This document shows positions 27,667 through 36,211 of a stretch of DNA of 64,000 nt, one piece after another. Position numbers and translations under genes: made by a program. Positions within the stretch are counted from its first letter, which is position 1. Every line of letters starts with the position of its first letter. Source of the stretch: Bacteroidales bacterium. Lineage in GTDB: Bacteria > Bacteroidota > Bacteroidia > Bacteroidales > UBA10428. The DNA lies in the NCBI GenBank assembly GCA_016926235.1, contig JAFGOZ010000220.1, forward strand, positions 202,655-266,654, given 5' to 3'. The notes under the pieces are model-generated. The model worked only from the letters and a program-made list of their open reading frames with translations. It was not told the origin of the DNA and searched no databases.

Positions 27667-28671
27667 TTATCGCTTGACCATTGTTGCATTTATTTCATTT
27701 TTAGACTGAATTCCCATTTCAAAATCACTGATATTCTGAATAGTAGTCTGGGCTATCTGAGTTAGTGCATCCGTGGTAAAAAACGCCTGGTGTGACGTAA
27801 TTAAAACATTTGGGAATGTAATCAAGCGCATTATCGTGTCATCAAATATAATCTGTTCAGAAAGGTCTTTAAAGAAAAGGTTTTCTTCCTGAGAGTAAAC
27901 ATCAATACCCAAATAGCCAAGCTGCTCGCTTTTCAAAGCGTCAATAACATCTTCTGAGTTAATGAGTTTTCCTCTGCTGGTATTTATTAACATGGCACCC
28001 TTTTTCATTTGATTCAGGGTATTTTTGTTTATAAGGTGGTAGGTTTCTGGTGTTAAAGGGCAATGCAGCGATACAATATCTGATTGGTTGAATAATTCAG
28101 GCAAGGTAACATATTTCACCCCTCTTTTTATCAGGTCTTCGTTTGGATGGTGGTCAAAAGCAAGTATTTCGCAGCCAAATCCCATCATAATATTAATGAA
28201 ACCCAATCCGATCCTGCCTGTACCAATTACACCTATAATTTTATTGTGTACATCAAATCCCATCAGACGCTCAAGTGAAAAATTCCCTTCCCTTACCCGG
28301 TTGTAAGCCTTATGCGTTTTACGGTTTAAAGCCATGATAAGTGCAACTGCATGTTCGGCCACAGCTTGCGGTGAATAGGCAGGAACACGCAATACGGTAA
28401 TCTTTTTTTCCTGGGCTGCCTCCAGGTCTACCTGGTTAAAACCTGCACATCTGAGAGCAATCAGTTTTATATTTAAATCGGAAAGAGCCTGAATAGTATC
28501 CCTGTCAATATTATCGTTTACAAATGCACAAATTCCGTCATATCCTTTGGCCAGGCCTGCGGTGTCGCTTGTGAGCTCAGGTTTAAGATATTTTAACTCG
28601 TGTTTACTATTATTCGCTGCATCCAGATATTCTCTATCGTATGACTTTGTATTAAAAACTGCAATCTTCAT
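27667..28671 (-). CDS. D-2-hydroxyacid dehydrogenase (D-lactate dehydrogenase-like)
   Basis: A 334-residue NAD-dependent D-2-hydroxyacid dehydrogenase, closest in motif to fermentative D-lactate dehydrogenase (LdhA): IKLIALRCAGFNQVDLEAA, the nucleotide motif IGVIGTGRIGLGFINIM (GxGxxG), VSLHCPLTPETYHLI, and INTSRGKLINSEDVI. The catalytic histidine lies in LITSHQAFFT. It probably reduces pyruvate or related 2-oxoacids with NADH, balancing the redox pathways nearby. No Rex-like operator was found upstream. Confidence 0.88.
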   Translation of the reverse strand: MKIAVFNTKSYDREYLDAANNSKHELKYLKPELTSDTAGLAKGYDGICAFVNDNIDRDTIQALSDLNIKLIALRCAGFNQVDLEAAQEKKITVLRVPAYSPQAVAEHAVALIMALNRKTHKAYNRVREGNFSLERLMGFDVHNKIIGVIGTGRIGLGFINIMMGFGCEILAFDHHPNEDLIKRGVKYVTLPELFNQSDIVSLHCPLTPETYHLINKNTLNQMKKGAMLINTSRGKLINSEDVIDALKSEQLGYLGIDVYSQEENLFFKDLSEQIIFDDTIMRLITFPNVLITSHQAFFTTDALTQIAQTTIQNISDFEMGIQSKNEINATMVKR

Positions 28672-28795
28672 ATATTTCTTTTTTTATCTACGTATGGTGT
28701 TCCTTTCAAAAAAGTTATATTTAATTTTCAAAATTATACTAATAAAACACCAATATCCCTTGAATGTTCTATATTTACAGTAAATTTTATAAGAA

Positions 28796-29773
28796 ATGAA
28801 GCGACATAAATTTCTTGTTATATCTTATTGGTTACTTGTTTTTATTTATTTATTAACAGGATGTAAAGGGACACCGCAAGATGAAACGATTACTATAGCT
28901 ACACTAAGGGGGCCTTCGGCAGTTGGTATGATAAAGATGATTGATGACCCTCCGGAGATACATGGCCGAAAACTTAGTTTTATCATTAATAACGAACCCG
29001 TAAAAATTTTACCTCTAATCAGTCAGGGGAAGGTTGATTTTGCCATATTACCATCTAATCTGGCAGCTATAGTTTATAACCAGGGTGTGGATTATCAATT
29101 GGCTGCTATCCCGGTTTTTGGCACACTTTATCTTTTTGGTAAGGATACTACCATTTCTGACTGGAATGACTTACATGGAAAAACCATATATTCCATGGGT
29201 AAAGGAATGACACCTGATGCCATTCTTCGTTTTCTGCTACAAAAAAATGGGCTGGATCCGGATAAAGATGTTACTATTGATTATTCTTTTCCATCACATA
29301 TTGAACTGGCACATGCTGTGGCTTCCGGTTATGCTGACCTGGCAGTTATTTCAGAGCCTCTTGTTTCAATGGTCATGGCACGCAATAAGGAAGTTATATC
29401 AATATTTGACTTCAATGAAGAATGGAACAAAATTACAGCAGGGGAAGTACCTCTGGCCCAAACAGCTTTACTGGTAAATAAGACTTTTGCAAAGAAGCAT
29501 CCAAAAAGTGTTAAGAAGTTCCTGAAATTATATGAAGAATCCGAAATATGGATAAACGAAAACATGATAGAGGGGGCAACCTATATCGTGAAACATAATA
29601 TTTTACCAGATACATCAACTGCTTTGGCATCCATACCCAAATGCAATATTCATTTTGCCAGGGCAATTGAAATAAAACCCTCCATTGATGAGTACTTTGC
29701 AATTTTTTATAATTTTAATCCTGAATTAATCGGGGGAAAAATACCGGATGAAGCATTTTATTTCAAAGAATAG
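28796..29773 (+). CDS. ABC transporter substrate-binding lipoprotein
   Basis: A 325-residue substrate-binding lipoprotein. The signal has a hydrophobic core and lipobox (IYLLTGC, cysteine near residue 23). The mature part opens TITIATLRGPSAVGMIKM and has KVDFAILPSNLAA and ADLAVISEPLVSMV, characteristic of the NMT1/SsuA-like class of periplasmic binding proteins. It is first in a three-gene importer with overlapping permease and adjoining ATPase. Sulfonate, nitrate, taurine or a thiamine precursor are all possible for this class; the ligand is unknown. Confidence 0.88.
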   Translation: MKRHKFLVISYWLLVFIYLLTGCKGTPQDETITIATLRGPSAVGMIKMIDDPPEIHGRKLSFIINNEPVKILPLISQGKVDFAILPSNLAAIVYNQGVDYQLAAIPVFGTLYLFGKDTTISDWNDLHGKTIYSMGKGMTPDAILRFLLQKNGLDPDKDVTIDYSFPSHIELAHAVASGYADLAVISEPLVSMVMARNKEVISIFDFNEEWNKITAGEVPLAQTALLVNKTFAKKHPKSVKKFLKLYEESEIWINENMIEGATYIVKHNILPDTSTALASIPKCNIHFARAIEIKPSIDEYFAIFYNFNPELIGGKIPDEAFYFKE

Positions 29774-30500
29774 GATCATACTTTTCTTATCCGTATTGTT
29801 TATTCTTATTTTCTGGCACTTACTTTCTGTATTAATACCTTCTGGTATTGGATTGCCTTCGCCTTATATTACTTTAAAAGAATTGATTCAAACGCTCTGT
29901 TTAAAGTCAACTTATATTTCGCTAGTAATAACTATTTTACGTGGATTATTGGGCTTTACGATAGCATTTATTCTGGCATTTTTAGTTGGAATTTTATCCG
30001 GATTAAGCCCGGGATTTCATGTTTTTCTGAAACCCATTATACTTAGTATTCGATCAGTTCCTGTGATATCATTTCTTTTACTGTTATTGATATGGTTTAA
30101 ACCCGGGAATGTACCGGTAATTATAGGTATCCTCACAATGTTCCCTATCCTTTCTGTTAATATTATTGATGGAATGAAGAATGTAGAAAAAGAATACATT
30201 CAAATGTGCAATGTTTTTTGTATCCCAAAAGCAAGAAGGATCAGGGATGTTTATCTGCCATCCATTTTGCCTTTTGTTTTTACCGGGATATCAAATGCAA
30301 TGGGGTTTGGATGGAGGGCAATAATTATTGGAGAGGTAATAAGCCAGCCGGAATTTGGTATTGGGTCAACTATGCAAATGGCACAACTTTATCTTCAAAT
30401 ACCTAAATTAATCGTATGGACAATTTTGGCGATCATTATCAGCATTATTTTTGAAAAAGTCGTCAGATGGATCGAAAAAAGAATAGTTTTCTGGAGGTAA
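29748..30500 (+). CDS. ABC transporter permease (BPD transport 1 family)
   Basis: A 250-residue permease with six membrane segments, starting MKHFISKNRIILFLSVLF. The EAA loop region IDGMKNVEKEYIQMCNVF and IRDVYLPSILPFVFTGISNAMGFGW matches the SsuC/TauC/NrtB-like family. The start overlaps the end of the substrate-binding gene by 26 bases, a common layout in such operons. The ATPase begins 3 bases after its stop. Confidence 0.9.
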   Translation: MKHFISKNRIILFLSVLFILIFWHLLSVLIPSGIGLPSPYITLKELIQTLCLKSTYISLVITILRGLLGFTIAFILAFLVGILSGLSPGFHVFLKPIILSIRSVPVISFLLLLLIWFKPGNVPVIIGILTMFPILSVNIIDGMKNVEKEYIQMCNVFCIPKARRIRDVYLPSILPFVFTGISNAMGFGWRAIIIGEVISQPEFGIGSTMQMAQLYLQIPKLIVWTILAIIISIIFEKVVRWIEKRIVFWR

Positions 30501-30503
30501 TGT

Positions 30504-31202
30504 ATGGTTGTAGAAATTGAAAATATTCATAAATCATTCGGTGACCTGGTTGTATTTCAGGATTTTTCACTTACAATCCCGAAAAATGAAATAACATGCA
30601 TTGTAGGGCCGTCAGGCTGCGGGAAAACCACACTTCTTAATATTATATGTAATACAGAGGGCCTGGATTCCGGCTCTGTCCATGGGGTAAACTTTAACAG
30701 AATATCCTATATATTCCAGGAAACCAGGATGTTGCCGTGGAAAACGGCACTTGAAAATATTCAATTGGTTTTGAATGATATATCAATTAAGGATAGCACG
30801 GAATTGGGGTTGAAATACCTGAAGATGGTTAACCTGGAAGAATTTTATAATAAATATCCGCATCAGCTAAGCGGAGGTATGAAGCAGAGGGTTTCCATAG
30901 CCCGTGCTTTTGCCTATCCGTCAAATCTAATACTAATGGACGAAGCTTTTAAAGGTCTGGATGTAATTACTAAACAAAATATCCTGGACGAATTTAAAAG
31001 GATTTGGCAGAATGATAAGCGGACCGTAATTTATGTTACACATGACATTGAAGAAGCACTTCAGATTTGTGACCATCTGATCCTTTTTTCTGACCGGCCG
31101 GTAACGATTTTGAATAAGTATAGCAACGAAGATATACAATCAGACCCGGGCAGGGTAAAGAATGAGATAATACTTACTTTCAATAAAAAAGCCGGAGTAT
31201 AA
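30504..31202 (+). CDS. ABC transporter ATP-binding protein
   Basis: A 232-residue ATPase of the SsuB/TauB class. Walker A is VGPSGCGKTT, the Q-loop SYIFQETRMLPWKTA, the signature LSGGMKQR, Walker B LILMDEAFKGLD, and the H-loop VTHDIEEAL. A Shine-Dalgarno-like GGAGG lies at 30493-30497, 6 bases from the start, unusual for this genome. The 3' end of the gene overlaps the rho-independent terminator. Confidence 0.93.
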   Translation: MVVEIENIHKSFGDLVVFQDFSLTIPKNEITCIVGPSGCGKTTLLNIICNTEGLDSGSVHGVNFNRISYIFQETRMLPWKTALENIQLVLNDISIKDSTELGLKYLKMVNLEEFYNKYPHQLSGGMKQRVSIARAFAYPSNLILMDEAFKGLDVITKQNILDEFKRIWQNDKRTVIYVTHDIEEALQICDHLILFSDRPVTILNKYSNEDIQSDPGRVKNEIILTFNKKAGV

Positions 31203-31213
31203 CCCCGGCTTTT
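31187..31213. terminator. Bidirectional rho-independent terminator
   Basis: AAAAGCCGG (31187-31195) and CCGGCTTTT (31205-31213) form a GC-rich stem with a 9-base loop, with poly-A on the left and T-rich sequence on the right. It lies between the convergent ABC ATPase and the receiver gene, and overlaps the ATPase stop codon, so it can serve both strands. Confidence 0.85.
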
Positions 31214-31235
31214 ATTGTATGTATTAACTTATATC

Positions 31236-31736
31236 TTAAGCCAATATTCTCTTTACTTCTGGTATAAGCTCTTCAGCTTTAACCGGTTTACGTAAAAATC
31301 CGTCAACTTCAAAGTAAACATTCTTACCACCTTCGCTTCTGTAATCCACTCCACTTAAACCATTAGAAAGGTTTTTAATAAGAAGTACGTCAAGGTCTTT
31401 AAATTTGGGATCTTTTCTGAATTCATGAGCCATAGCCTGAATACTCTCCTTTTGACCGTCAGTTGTAATTAAAAGATCAATGGATGTAGTAAATACTACC
31501 GGAATATCTTTAAATGCAGGATCACTGCTCATTTTTTGTCTCATATCAAATCCTTCATAATGGTAAGTCATCATGACATCGAGTATAGCAAGATCAGGCT
31601 TATTGCTCTTCATTGCCTCAATACCTGTTTTGCTGTCATATGCAGTTAAAACATTATATCCTTCTTTTTCAAGAAAAGCTTTGTACATGGCTATTACATC
31701 GATATCGTCATCAACTAAAAAAATCGTCTTTTTCAT
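31236..31736 (-). CDS. Receiver-domain response regulator
   Basis: A 166-residue protein made of a receiver domain alone. It begins KKTIFLVDDDIDVIAMYKAFLEKEGYNV, with the phospho-acceptor in LAILDVMM (about D54), a central insertion of about 40 residues (QKESIQAMAHEF...), and the conserved lysine in FLRKPVKAEEL. No DNA-binding output domain is present. It is last in the minus-strand hydrogenase/Rex block, after rex, and pairs in layout with the receiver at 35784. Confidence 0.88.
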   Translation of the reverse strand: MKKTIFLVDDDIDVIAMYKAFLEKEGYNVLTAYDSKTGIEAMKSNKPDLAILDVMMTYHYEGFDMRQKMSSDPAFKDIPVVFTTSIDLLITTDGQKESIQAMAHEFRKDPKFKDLDVLLIKNLSNGLSGVDYRSEGGKNVYFEVDGFLRKPVKAEELIPEVKRILA

Positions 31737-31812
31737 GGTTTCAGTTCTTATTTTTGTTTTTAAAGATATTAATTATTTCTGAAAAGGAACAGTTAATTTC
31801 AGAAATAGTATT

Positions 31813-32436
31813 CTAGCGGCTGTCTTTGGCAAAATAAGCCACTTTTTCAAGCGAGGTAATCATATCATACTCTTCAAGGTATACATGACCTGGCACATTT
31901 ACCGGTTTGGTAGTATAATTTAGGATACCTTTAATGCCTGCATGAACTAACTCAGCCGTTACACTCTTGGCAAATTCGGCAGGCATGGATAGAATTGCAA
32001 TAGAAATATTGTTTGCTTTTATTACATCTGATAATTGGTTCATATGGTAACACCTTACACCGGCAATTACCCTGTCTGTTTTGTCAGCATCTGTATCAAA
32101 TGCAGCTATAATTTTCATTTTTTCACGTTTCACATTGAAGTAATTGGTAACTGCTTTTCCAAGATGTCCCATACCAATAACACAAACTTTAATTCCTTTG
32201 GGAGTATCAAGTATCTCTCCAATTAAATTAATGAGTTCCGCAATATCGTATCCTTTTTTAAGGGTACTCGAATAACCAATTAACATCAAGTCGCGCCTTA
32301 CCTGTTCGGGAGTATTGTGCACCATGTTTGCAATTTCATATGAAAAGATATGCCGCTTTTTTTCGGAGAGGGTATCCATCAGTATTCTTCTGTACTGGCT
32401 CAACCTTTCTACCGTTTTGTTGGGTAATTTTTCCAT
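31813..32436 (-). CDS. rex: Redox-sensing transcriptional repressor Rex
   Basis: A 207-residue Rex, a repressor that dissociates from DNA when NADH rises. The N-terminal winged-helix (residues about 1-80) has the DNA-contacting pattern VERLSQYRRIL ... EQVRRDLMLIGY, and the NAD-binding Rossmann fold starts near residue 84 with VCVIGMGHLGKA (GxGxLG) and has the invariant AFDTDADKTDR acidic loop. A 20-base palindrome resembling a Rex box lies just upstream. It sits downstream of the hydrogenase sensor genes. Confidence 0.95.
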   Translation of the reverse strand: MEKLPNKTVERLSQYRRILMDTLSEKKRHIFSYEIANMVHNTPEQVRRDLMLIGYSSTLKKGYDIAELINLIGEILDTPKGIKVCVIGMGHLGKAVTNYFNVKREKMKIIAAFDTDADKTDRVIAGVRCYHMNQLSDVIKANNISIAILSMPAEFAKSVTAELVHAGIKGILNYTTKPVNVPGHVYLEEYDMITSLEKVAYFAKDSR

Positions 32437-32444
32437 TGCAACTT

Positions 32445-32462
32445 TTGTTAGTTAATTAACAT
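32445..32462. promoter_or_regulatory. Candidate Rex operator upstream of rex
   Basis: TTGTTAGTTAATTAACAT differs from the classical Rex palindrome TTGTTAAnnnnTTAACAA at only two positions and is centred about 17 bases before the rex start codon. It suggests autoregulation. It resembles the two candidate sites before hydC. Confidence 0.65.
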
Positions 32463-32505
32463 TGTGGCAAATATATTATCATTTTTTGTGAAATTGAAAA
32501 CACTT

Positions 32506-33624
32506 TTACACAGGGAAGACAATTGTAAATTTACTTCCCACGTTTTCTTTACTTTCCACGGCTATTTGACCATTATACAGAGTTACTACTTTTTTTAAGA
32601 TAGACAGACCCAATCCGCTTCCTGTGATATATTTTGTTTTTTCATTTTTTATGCGCACGAAGTCCTGGAACAATTTTGAAATCTCATCTTTAGTCAAGCC
32701 AATACCAGTATCTTCTACAATAATATGGATATTATTTTCAATACGTTTAATCATGCAGGTTACTTCTCCACCATCACGATTATATTTCACAGCGTTTGAA
32801 AGCAGGTTATTAAAGATTATGTCAATATCATCTGGTTTTGCTTTCATTGTTATGTCCCCCTCACATTCGAGGGTGAATTTTATATCTTTCTGTATTGCCA
32901 ATGGACGGCATGTATCATAGGCAAATTCTGCAATTTCTTTCAGGTTTACATCTTTCACCTCTTTGTCGTTGCGTTCAAGCCTTATTTTAGTCAGGTCAAG
33001 CAAATCCATAATCAGATTTTTCATGCCATTTGCCCTGATTATTGAACGGTTAATCATGTCATTATAATCATCAATATTATTGCCCAACTGCTTTTGTTTC
33101 ATTATTTCGAGATAGCCGGTAATGGCATTTAATGGCGATTTTAATTCATGAGACAATACGGAAAGGAATTGAAACCTGACCTGTTTCCCTTCGTGTTTCA
33201 TCTTAGCGGTGATGCGCTTTAAAAAGAGTTGTTTAGTTATGGTACTTATGGATGCTTTTAGTTCTGCCGGGGTAAAAGGTTTGGGAATAAAATCAGAAGC
33301 CCCGTCATCAGCAGCTTTAACAGCTATTTCTAAGCTGGGATATGAAGTGATCATGGCTACTTTACAATCAAATCCCTTTTGGTTGATATATTCCAGCACC
33401 TCTACACCTTGTATGCCGGGTAATTTATTGTCTAACAATACAATATCCGGTAGTTTTTTATCCAGTATCTCAATGGCATCTTCTCCTGATGGGGCTTCGA
33501 GGACCGCAAAGCATAAATCTTCTTCCAGGAATGGATAGCTTACAGTAAAATTCTGTAAAATCCTGTTGATTCCGGAACGTATGCCGGGTTCGTCATCCAC
33601 GACTAATAATTTTAAAGTTTTCAT
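32506..33624 (-). CDS. Response regulator-histidine kinase hybrid
   Basis: A 372-residue protein. Residues 1-130 are a receiver domain (LLVVDDEPGIRSGINR, acceptor in IVLLDNKLPGI, DFIPKPFTPAEL), followed by HisKA (LSVLSHELKSPLNAITGYLEIM) and HATPase_c (IIFNNLLSNAVKYNRDGG ... GSGLGLSILKKVV). The receiver precedes the kinase, so it may be a phospho-acceptor gating the kinase. It overlaps the hydrogenase-like sensor gene by 4 bases (start 33624, upstream end 33621), indicating translational coupling and a shared signalling path. No membrane segments. Confidence 0.9.
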   Translation of the reverse strand: MKTLKLLVVDDEPGIRSGINRILQNFTVSYPFLEEDLCFAVLEAPSGEDAIEILDKKLPDIVLLDNKLPGIQGVEVLEYINQKGFDCKVAMITSYPSLEIAVKAADDGASDFIPKPFTPAELKASISTITKQLFLKRITAKMKHEGKQVRFQFLSVLSHELKSPLNAITGYLEIMKQKQLGNNIDDYNDMINRSIIRANGMKNLIMDLLDLTKIRLERNDKEVKDVNLKEIAEFAYDTCRPLAIQKDIKFTLECEGDITMKAKPDDIDIIFNNLLSNAVKYNRDGGEVTCMIKRIENNIHIIVEDTGIGLTKDEISKLFQDFVRIKNEKTKYITGSGLGLSILKKVVTLYNGQIAVESKENVGSKFTIVFPV

Positions 33625-35642
33625 GGCTGTTCAGGTGTTACAGTTTTAATATTATCATGTAAAATGCGGGGAATGGTAATTTCAAAGGTTGTTCCTGTCG
33701 GACCTTTTGTTTCATCCGTTTGGGATTTAACCTGAATAGACCCTTTATGCATTTTAATAATGCCATAGATCGTTGGCAGTCCGAGTCCGGTGCCCTTGCC
33801 AGTCTCCTTTGTAGTGAAGAAAGGTTCAAAAACTTTATCAAGATATTCCTGTTCAATTCCTTTCCCGGTATCTTTTACTTCGAAAAAGATGTTGTTTAAT
33901 TTCTCAGCTATCAATATATCTATCAGTCCGCCGTCAGGCATTGCTTCTATGGCATTTTTAATAAGGTTTGAAAATACCTGTATCATCTGGTCCTCATCAA
34001 GCATAACGATAGGATCATTCAATTCAGATGATATCGTAACAGTGATATTTTCGGGGACAACAACCGAGCTAACACTTTTTCTCATAAGATCAAGAGCATT
34101 GGTTGCTGTATGTCGTACCTGGTCTTTGCGTGAAAAACTCAATAAACCACCTACAATTTTTTTACATCTGTTAGCTTGTTCCACTATTAGTTCCAGGTCC
34201 TTACGCATTTGTGAATCATCAGGGCATTCTTCGAGTAGGAGGTTACTGTACATGATAACAACGCCTAAAGGATTGTTTAACTCATGTGCAATACCGGCAG
34301 AAAGTTGCCCCATGCCAGCGAGTTTTTCTTTTTGTTTCAGAGCTTTTTGCATATTGGCCAGCTTCTCATTTGATTCTACCAGGCGGTCATTGTACTTATG
34401 CAGTTTTTCAATGGTGAATGGCAAACACATTTCATTTTCAGCAAGGCCATTTACTATTGCTACGGCATGGTCCCAGCAAGTGGGATAGCCACATGCCCCG
34501 CAATCAAGGTAATCGGATGGGGTGACTTTGCCCATCTTAATAAGTTCTTCTTCGATGGCTTTAGCAGAAGGAGTGTTAAGCGTCTGGTCAAATTTATCGT
34601 AGGTTTGACTTAAATCAAGTTTACCATATTCTGTGAGGTTCTCAACAAATACTTCTTTGTCTTTGTCTTCCAGTTTTTTCAGCACATAATCACTTACCGC
34701 TTTGCGCCTTGAGAATCTCTGGCCATTTTTGCTCATTCCGGGGCCCATAATACATCCCTGACAGGCTAATAGTTCCAGATGCTGATTCTTGATATACCCT
34801 TCGTAAAACTCCTTGATCGCTTCCATGAAACTGGGCTTGCCTTCAGCTACAATAATGTTACCATCAAATAAGCTTTCATATATCTTCACAGTTTGAAGCA
34901 TTCCTCTGCTTATTGGGAAAATAGCTCCTCTTCTTCCTGTTGGCGGGTCAAATTCTCTGGCAGTAGCATTTTCAGGCCTTATGTTCATCTCCTTAAACAT
35001 ATCTCTCAACTCCCTGAATGTCAACACTTCATCTACCTCATTCGATTCAGCTTTCTTTGAAACACAAGGCCCGATAAATACTACTTTAGACTCCTCTCCG
35101 TATTTCTTCTTCACTACCCTTGCCATCGCTACCATGGGAGAGGCTATTTTACAAAGATCTTCTACCAATGAAGGATAATACCTTTCTATATATGCCACAA
35201 TAGTTGGACAATTGGCTGCTATCACCGGTTTTTGACCCGGTGAACGAAATACTTTTTTATATTCATTAGCAACCAGGTCGGCACCAAAGGCTACTTCGGT
35301 TACATAATCAAAACCTATTTGCTTAACCATTCCAACAAACGTTTTATAGTTTTCTATTTCCTGAAATTCGGAAGGAAAACTTGGTGCTATGAGTGCGATT
35401 GTTGGAGTCTTATCTTTTAAAATAAGCTTTACTTTATCTACTGTGTTTAGAAAGATTTTTGCTTCCTGACTGCATACATTTACACAATTTCCACAACCTA
35501 TGCATCTTTCATCCATTACTTCGGCCTGGCCATTAACAATACGTATGGCTTTACATGGACATTCCCTAACGCAGGTGTAACAAACCCGGCAGCGGTCTTT
35601 CACTGTAAAAACCAATTGTCTGTTTTTTATTTTCTCTGCCAT
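33621..35642 (-). CDS. hydS: [FeFe]-hydrogenase-like sensor histidine kinase
   Basis: A 673-residue soluble sensor. Domains: two [4Fe-4S] ferredoxin motifs (C18/21/24/28 and C47/50/53/57); a hydrogenase H-domain (about 80-330); an Fe-S domain (C381/384/389/406, LDCGACGYPTCWDHA); and HisKA with H453 (GIAHELNNPLG) and HATPase. The H-domain motifs are altered. L1 is NCP (N144-C145) instead of CCP, L2 is GPCVSKK (C193), and L3 is ACQGC (C294, C297: CxxC instead of CxxxC). The missing proton-shuttle cysteine points to a sensory rather than catalytic role. Downstream partner is the hybrid kinase, which overlaps by 4 bases. Confidence 0.88.
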   Translation of the reverse strand: MAEKIKNRQLVFTVKDRCRVCYTCVRECPCKAIRIVNGQAEVMDERCIGCGNCVNVCSQEAKIFLNTVDKVKLILKDKTPTIALIAPSFPSEFQEIENYKTFVGMVKQIGFDYVTEVAFGADLVANEYKKVFRSPGQKPVIAANCPTIVAYIERYYPSLVEDLCKIASPMVAMARVVKKKYGEESKVVFIGPCVSKKAESNEVDEVLTFRELRDMFKEMNIRPENATAREFDPPTGRRGAIFPISRGMLQTVKIYESLFDGNIIVAEGKPSFMEAIKEFYEGYIKNQHLELLACQGCIMGPGMSKNGQRFSRRKAVSDYVLKKLEDKDKEVFVENLTEYGKLDLSQTYDKFDQTLNTPSAKAIEEELIKMGKVTPSDYLDCGACGYPTCWDHAVAIVNGLAENEMCLPFTIEKLHKYNDRLVESNEKLANMQKALKQKEKLAGMGQLSAGIAHELNNPLGVVIMYSNLLLEECPDDSQMRKDLELIVEQANRCKKIVGGLLSFSRKDQVRHTATNALDLMRKSVSSVVVPENITVTISSELNDPIVMLDEDQMIQVFSNLIKNAIEAMPDGGLIDILIAEKLNNIFFEVKDTGKGIEQEYLDKVFEPFFTTKETGKGTGLGLPTIYGIIKMHKGSIQVKSQTDETKGPTGTTFEITIPRILHDNIKTVTPEQP

Positions 35643-35658
35643 ACCGTGTTTTTTAAAA

Positions 35659-35704
35659 GAGGGGGCGTTATTAGTAATTTCTACTAAGTCTTTTTACGCC
35701 CCTC
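35659..35704 (-). terminator. Long hairpin before hydS, terminator/attenuator-like
   Basis: On the transcribed strand GAGGGGCGT pairs with ACGCCCCCTC (35696-35704 with 35659-35668), enclosing a second stem TTAGTA/TACTAA (35671-35676 and 35682-35687), and the arm is followed by a short U-run (TCTTTT) and then hydS. It lies between the receiver at 35784 and hydS, 17 bases from the hydS start. Plausible terminator with read-through, or an RNA-processing site setting the ratio of hydrogenase to sensor. Confidence 0.6.
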
Positions 35705-35783
35705 TAAAACTAAAACCCAAACACACAAAACCAAATTATCAACTTTAATTCAGAATTATTCATACCCCAATAAATAATTCCAG

Positions 35784-36188
35784 TTACAATTTAAGTAAGT
35801 TTTTTATTTCTCTTTCAAGCTGGTCTGCCCGGATACCTTTGTCAAGATAAAGATCAGCTTTAATCCAGTTCTTTTCTTCTTCTGTTGTCAGTCCAAAACC
35901 TCTACCTGTTTCGGATTTTACTGCTGTTGCAATGATAATGGGCAAATCAGGGTAAAGCTTTTTTGCTTTATAGCTTAAAATAAAACCACTGTCTTCCTTT
36001 TCCATCATTAAATCAAAGATGGCAAGATCAGGTTGTGTTTCTTTAAGTATTTCCTCAGCTTCTTTTTGTGTTTCAGCTGTAATAACTTTAAAACCAAAAG
36101 ACTCAACTTTATATTTCATTTGAAATAAAAAGTCCTCATCATCATCCACGATTAAAATCGTTTTATCCTTCGTATCTAATTTTGTCAT
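35784..36188 (-). CDS. Receiver-domain response regulator
   Basis: A 134-residue receiver-only protein (ILIVDDDEDFLFQMKYKVESFGFKV; acceptor in LAIFDLMMEKEDSGF; LYLDKGIRADQLEREIKNLL, where the usual KP is replaced by DKG). No output domain. It lies 23 bases after hydA and before hydS, so it is probably co-transcribed with the hydrogenase and is a likely phosphoryl target of the sensor kinases. Confidence 0.88.
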   Translation of the reverse strand: MTKLDTKDKTILIVDDDEDFLFQMKYKVESFGFKVITAETQKEAEEILKETQPDLAIFDLMMEKEDSGFILSYKAKKLYPDLPIIIATAVKSETGRGFGLTTEEEKNWIKADLYLDKGIRADQLEREIKNLLKL

Positions 36189-36211
36189 AGCTGTACTAGC
36201 TGTTAAATATT

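Noticed and set aside
32486..32503. TTGTGAAATTGAAAACAC as a fourth Rex site
   Set aside because: Only the left half-site fits; the right half AAAACAC does not match TTAACAA or TTCACAA.
33790..34488. A 232-codon open frame on the plus strand opposite the sensor kinase
   Set aside because: It is antisense to a gene with clear ferredoxin, H-domain and kinase motifs; its translation is serine/leucine-rich without family resemblance.
33621..35642. The sensor gene as a second catalytic hydrogenase
   Set aside because: The L1 proton-shuttle cysteine is replaced by Asn and the L3 spacing is CxxC, and it carries a histidine-kinase output.
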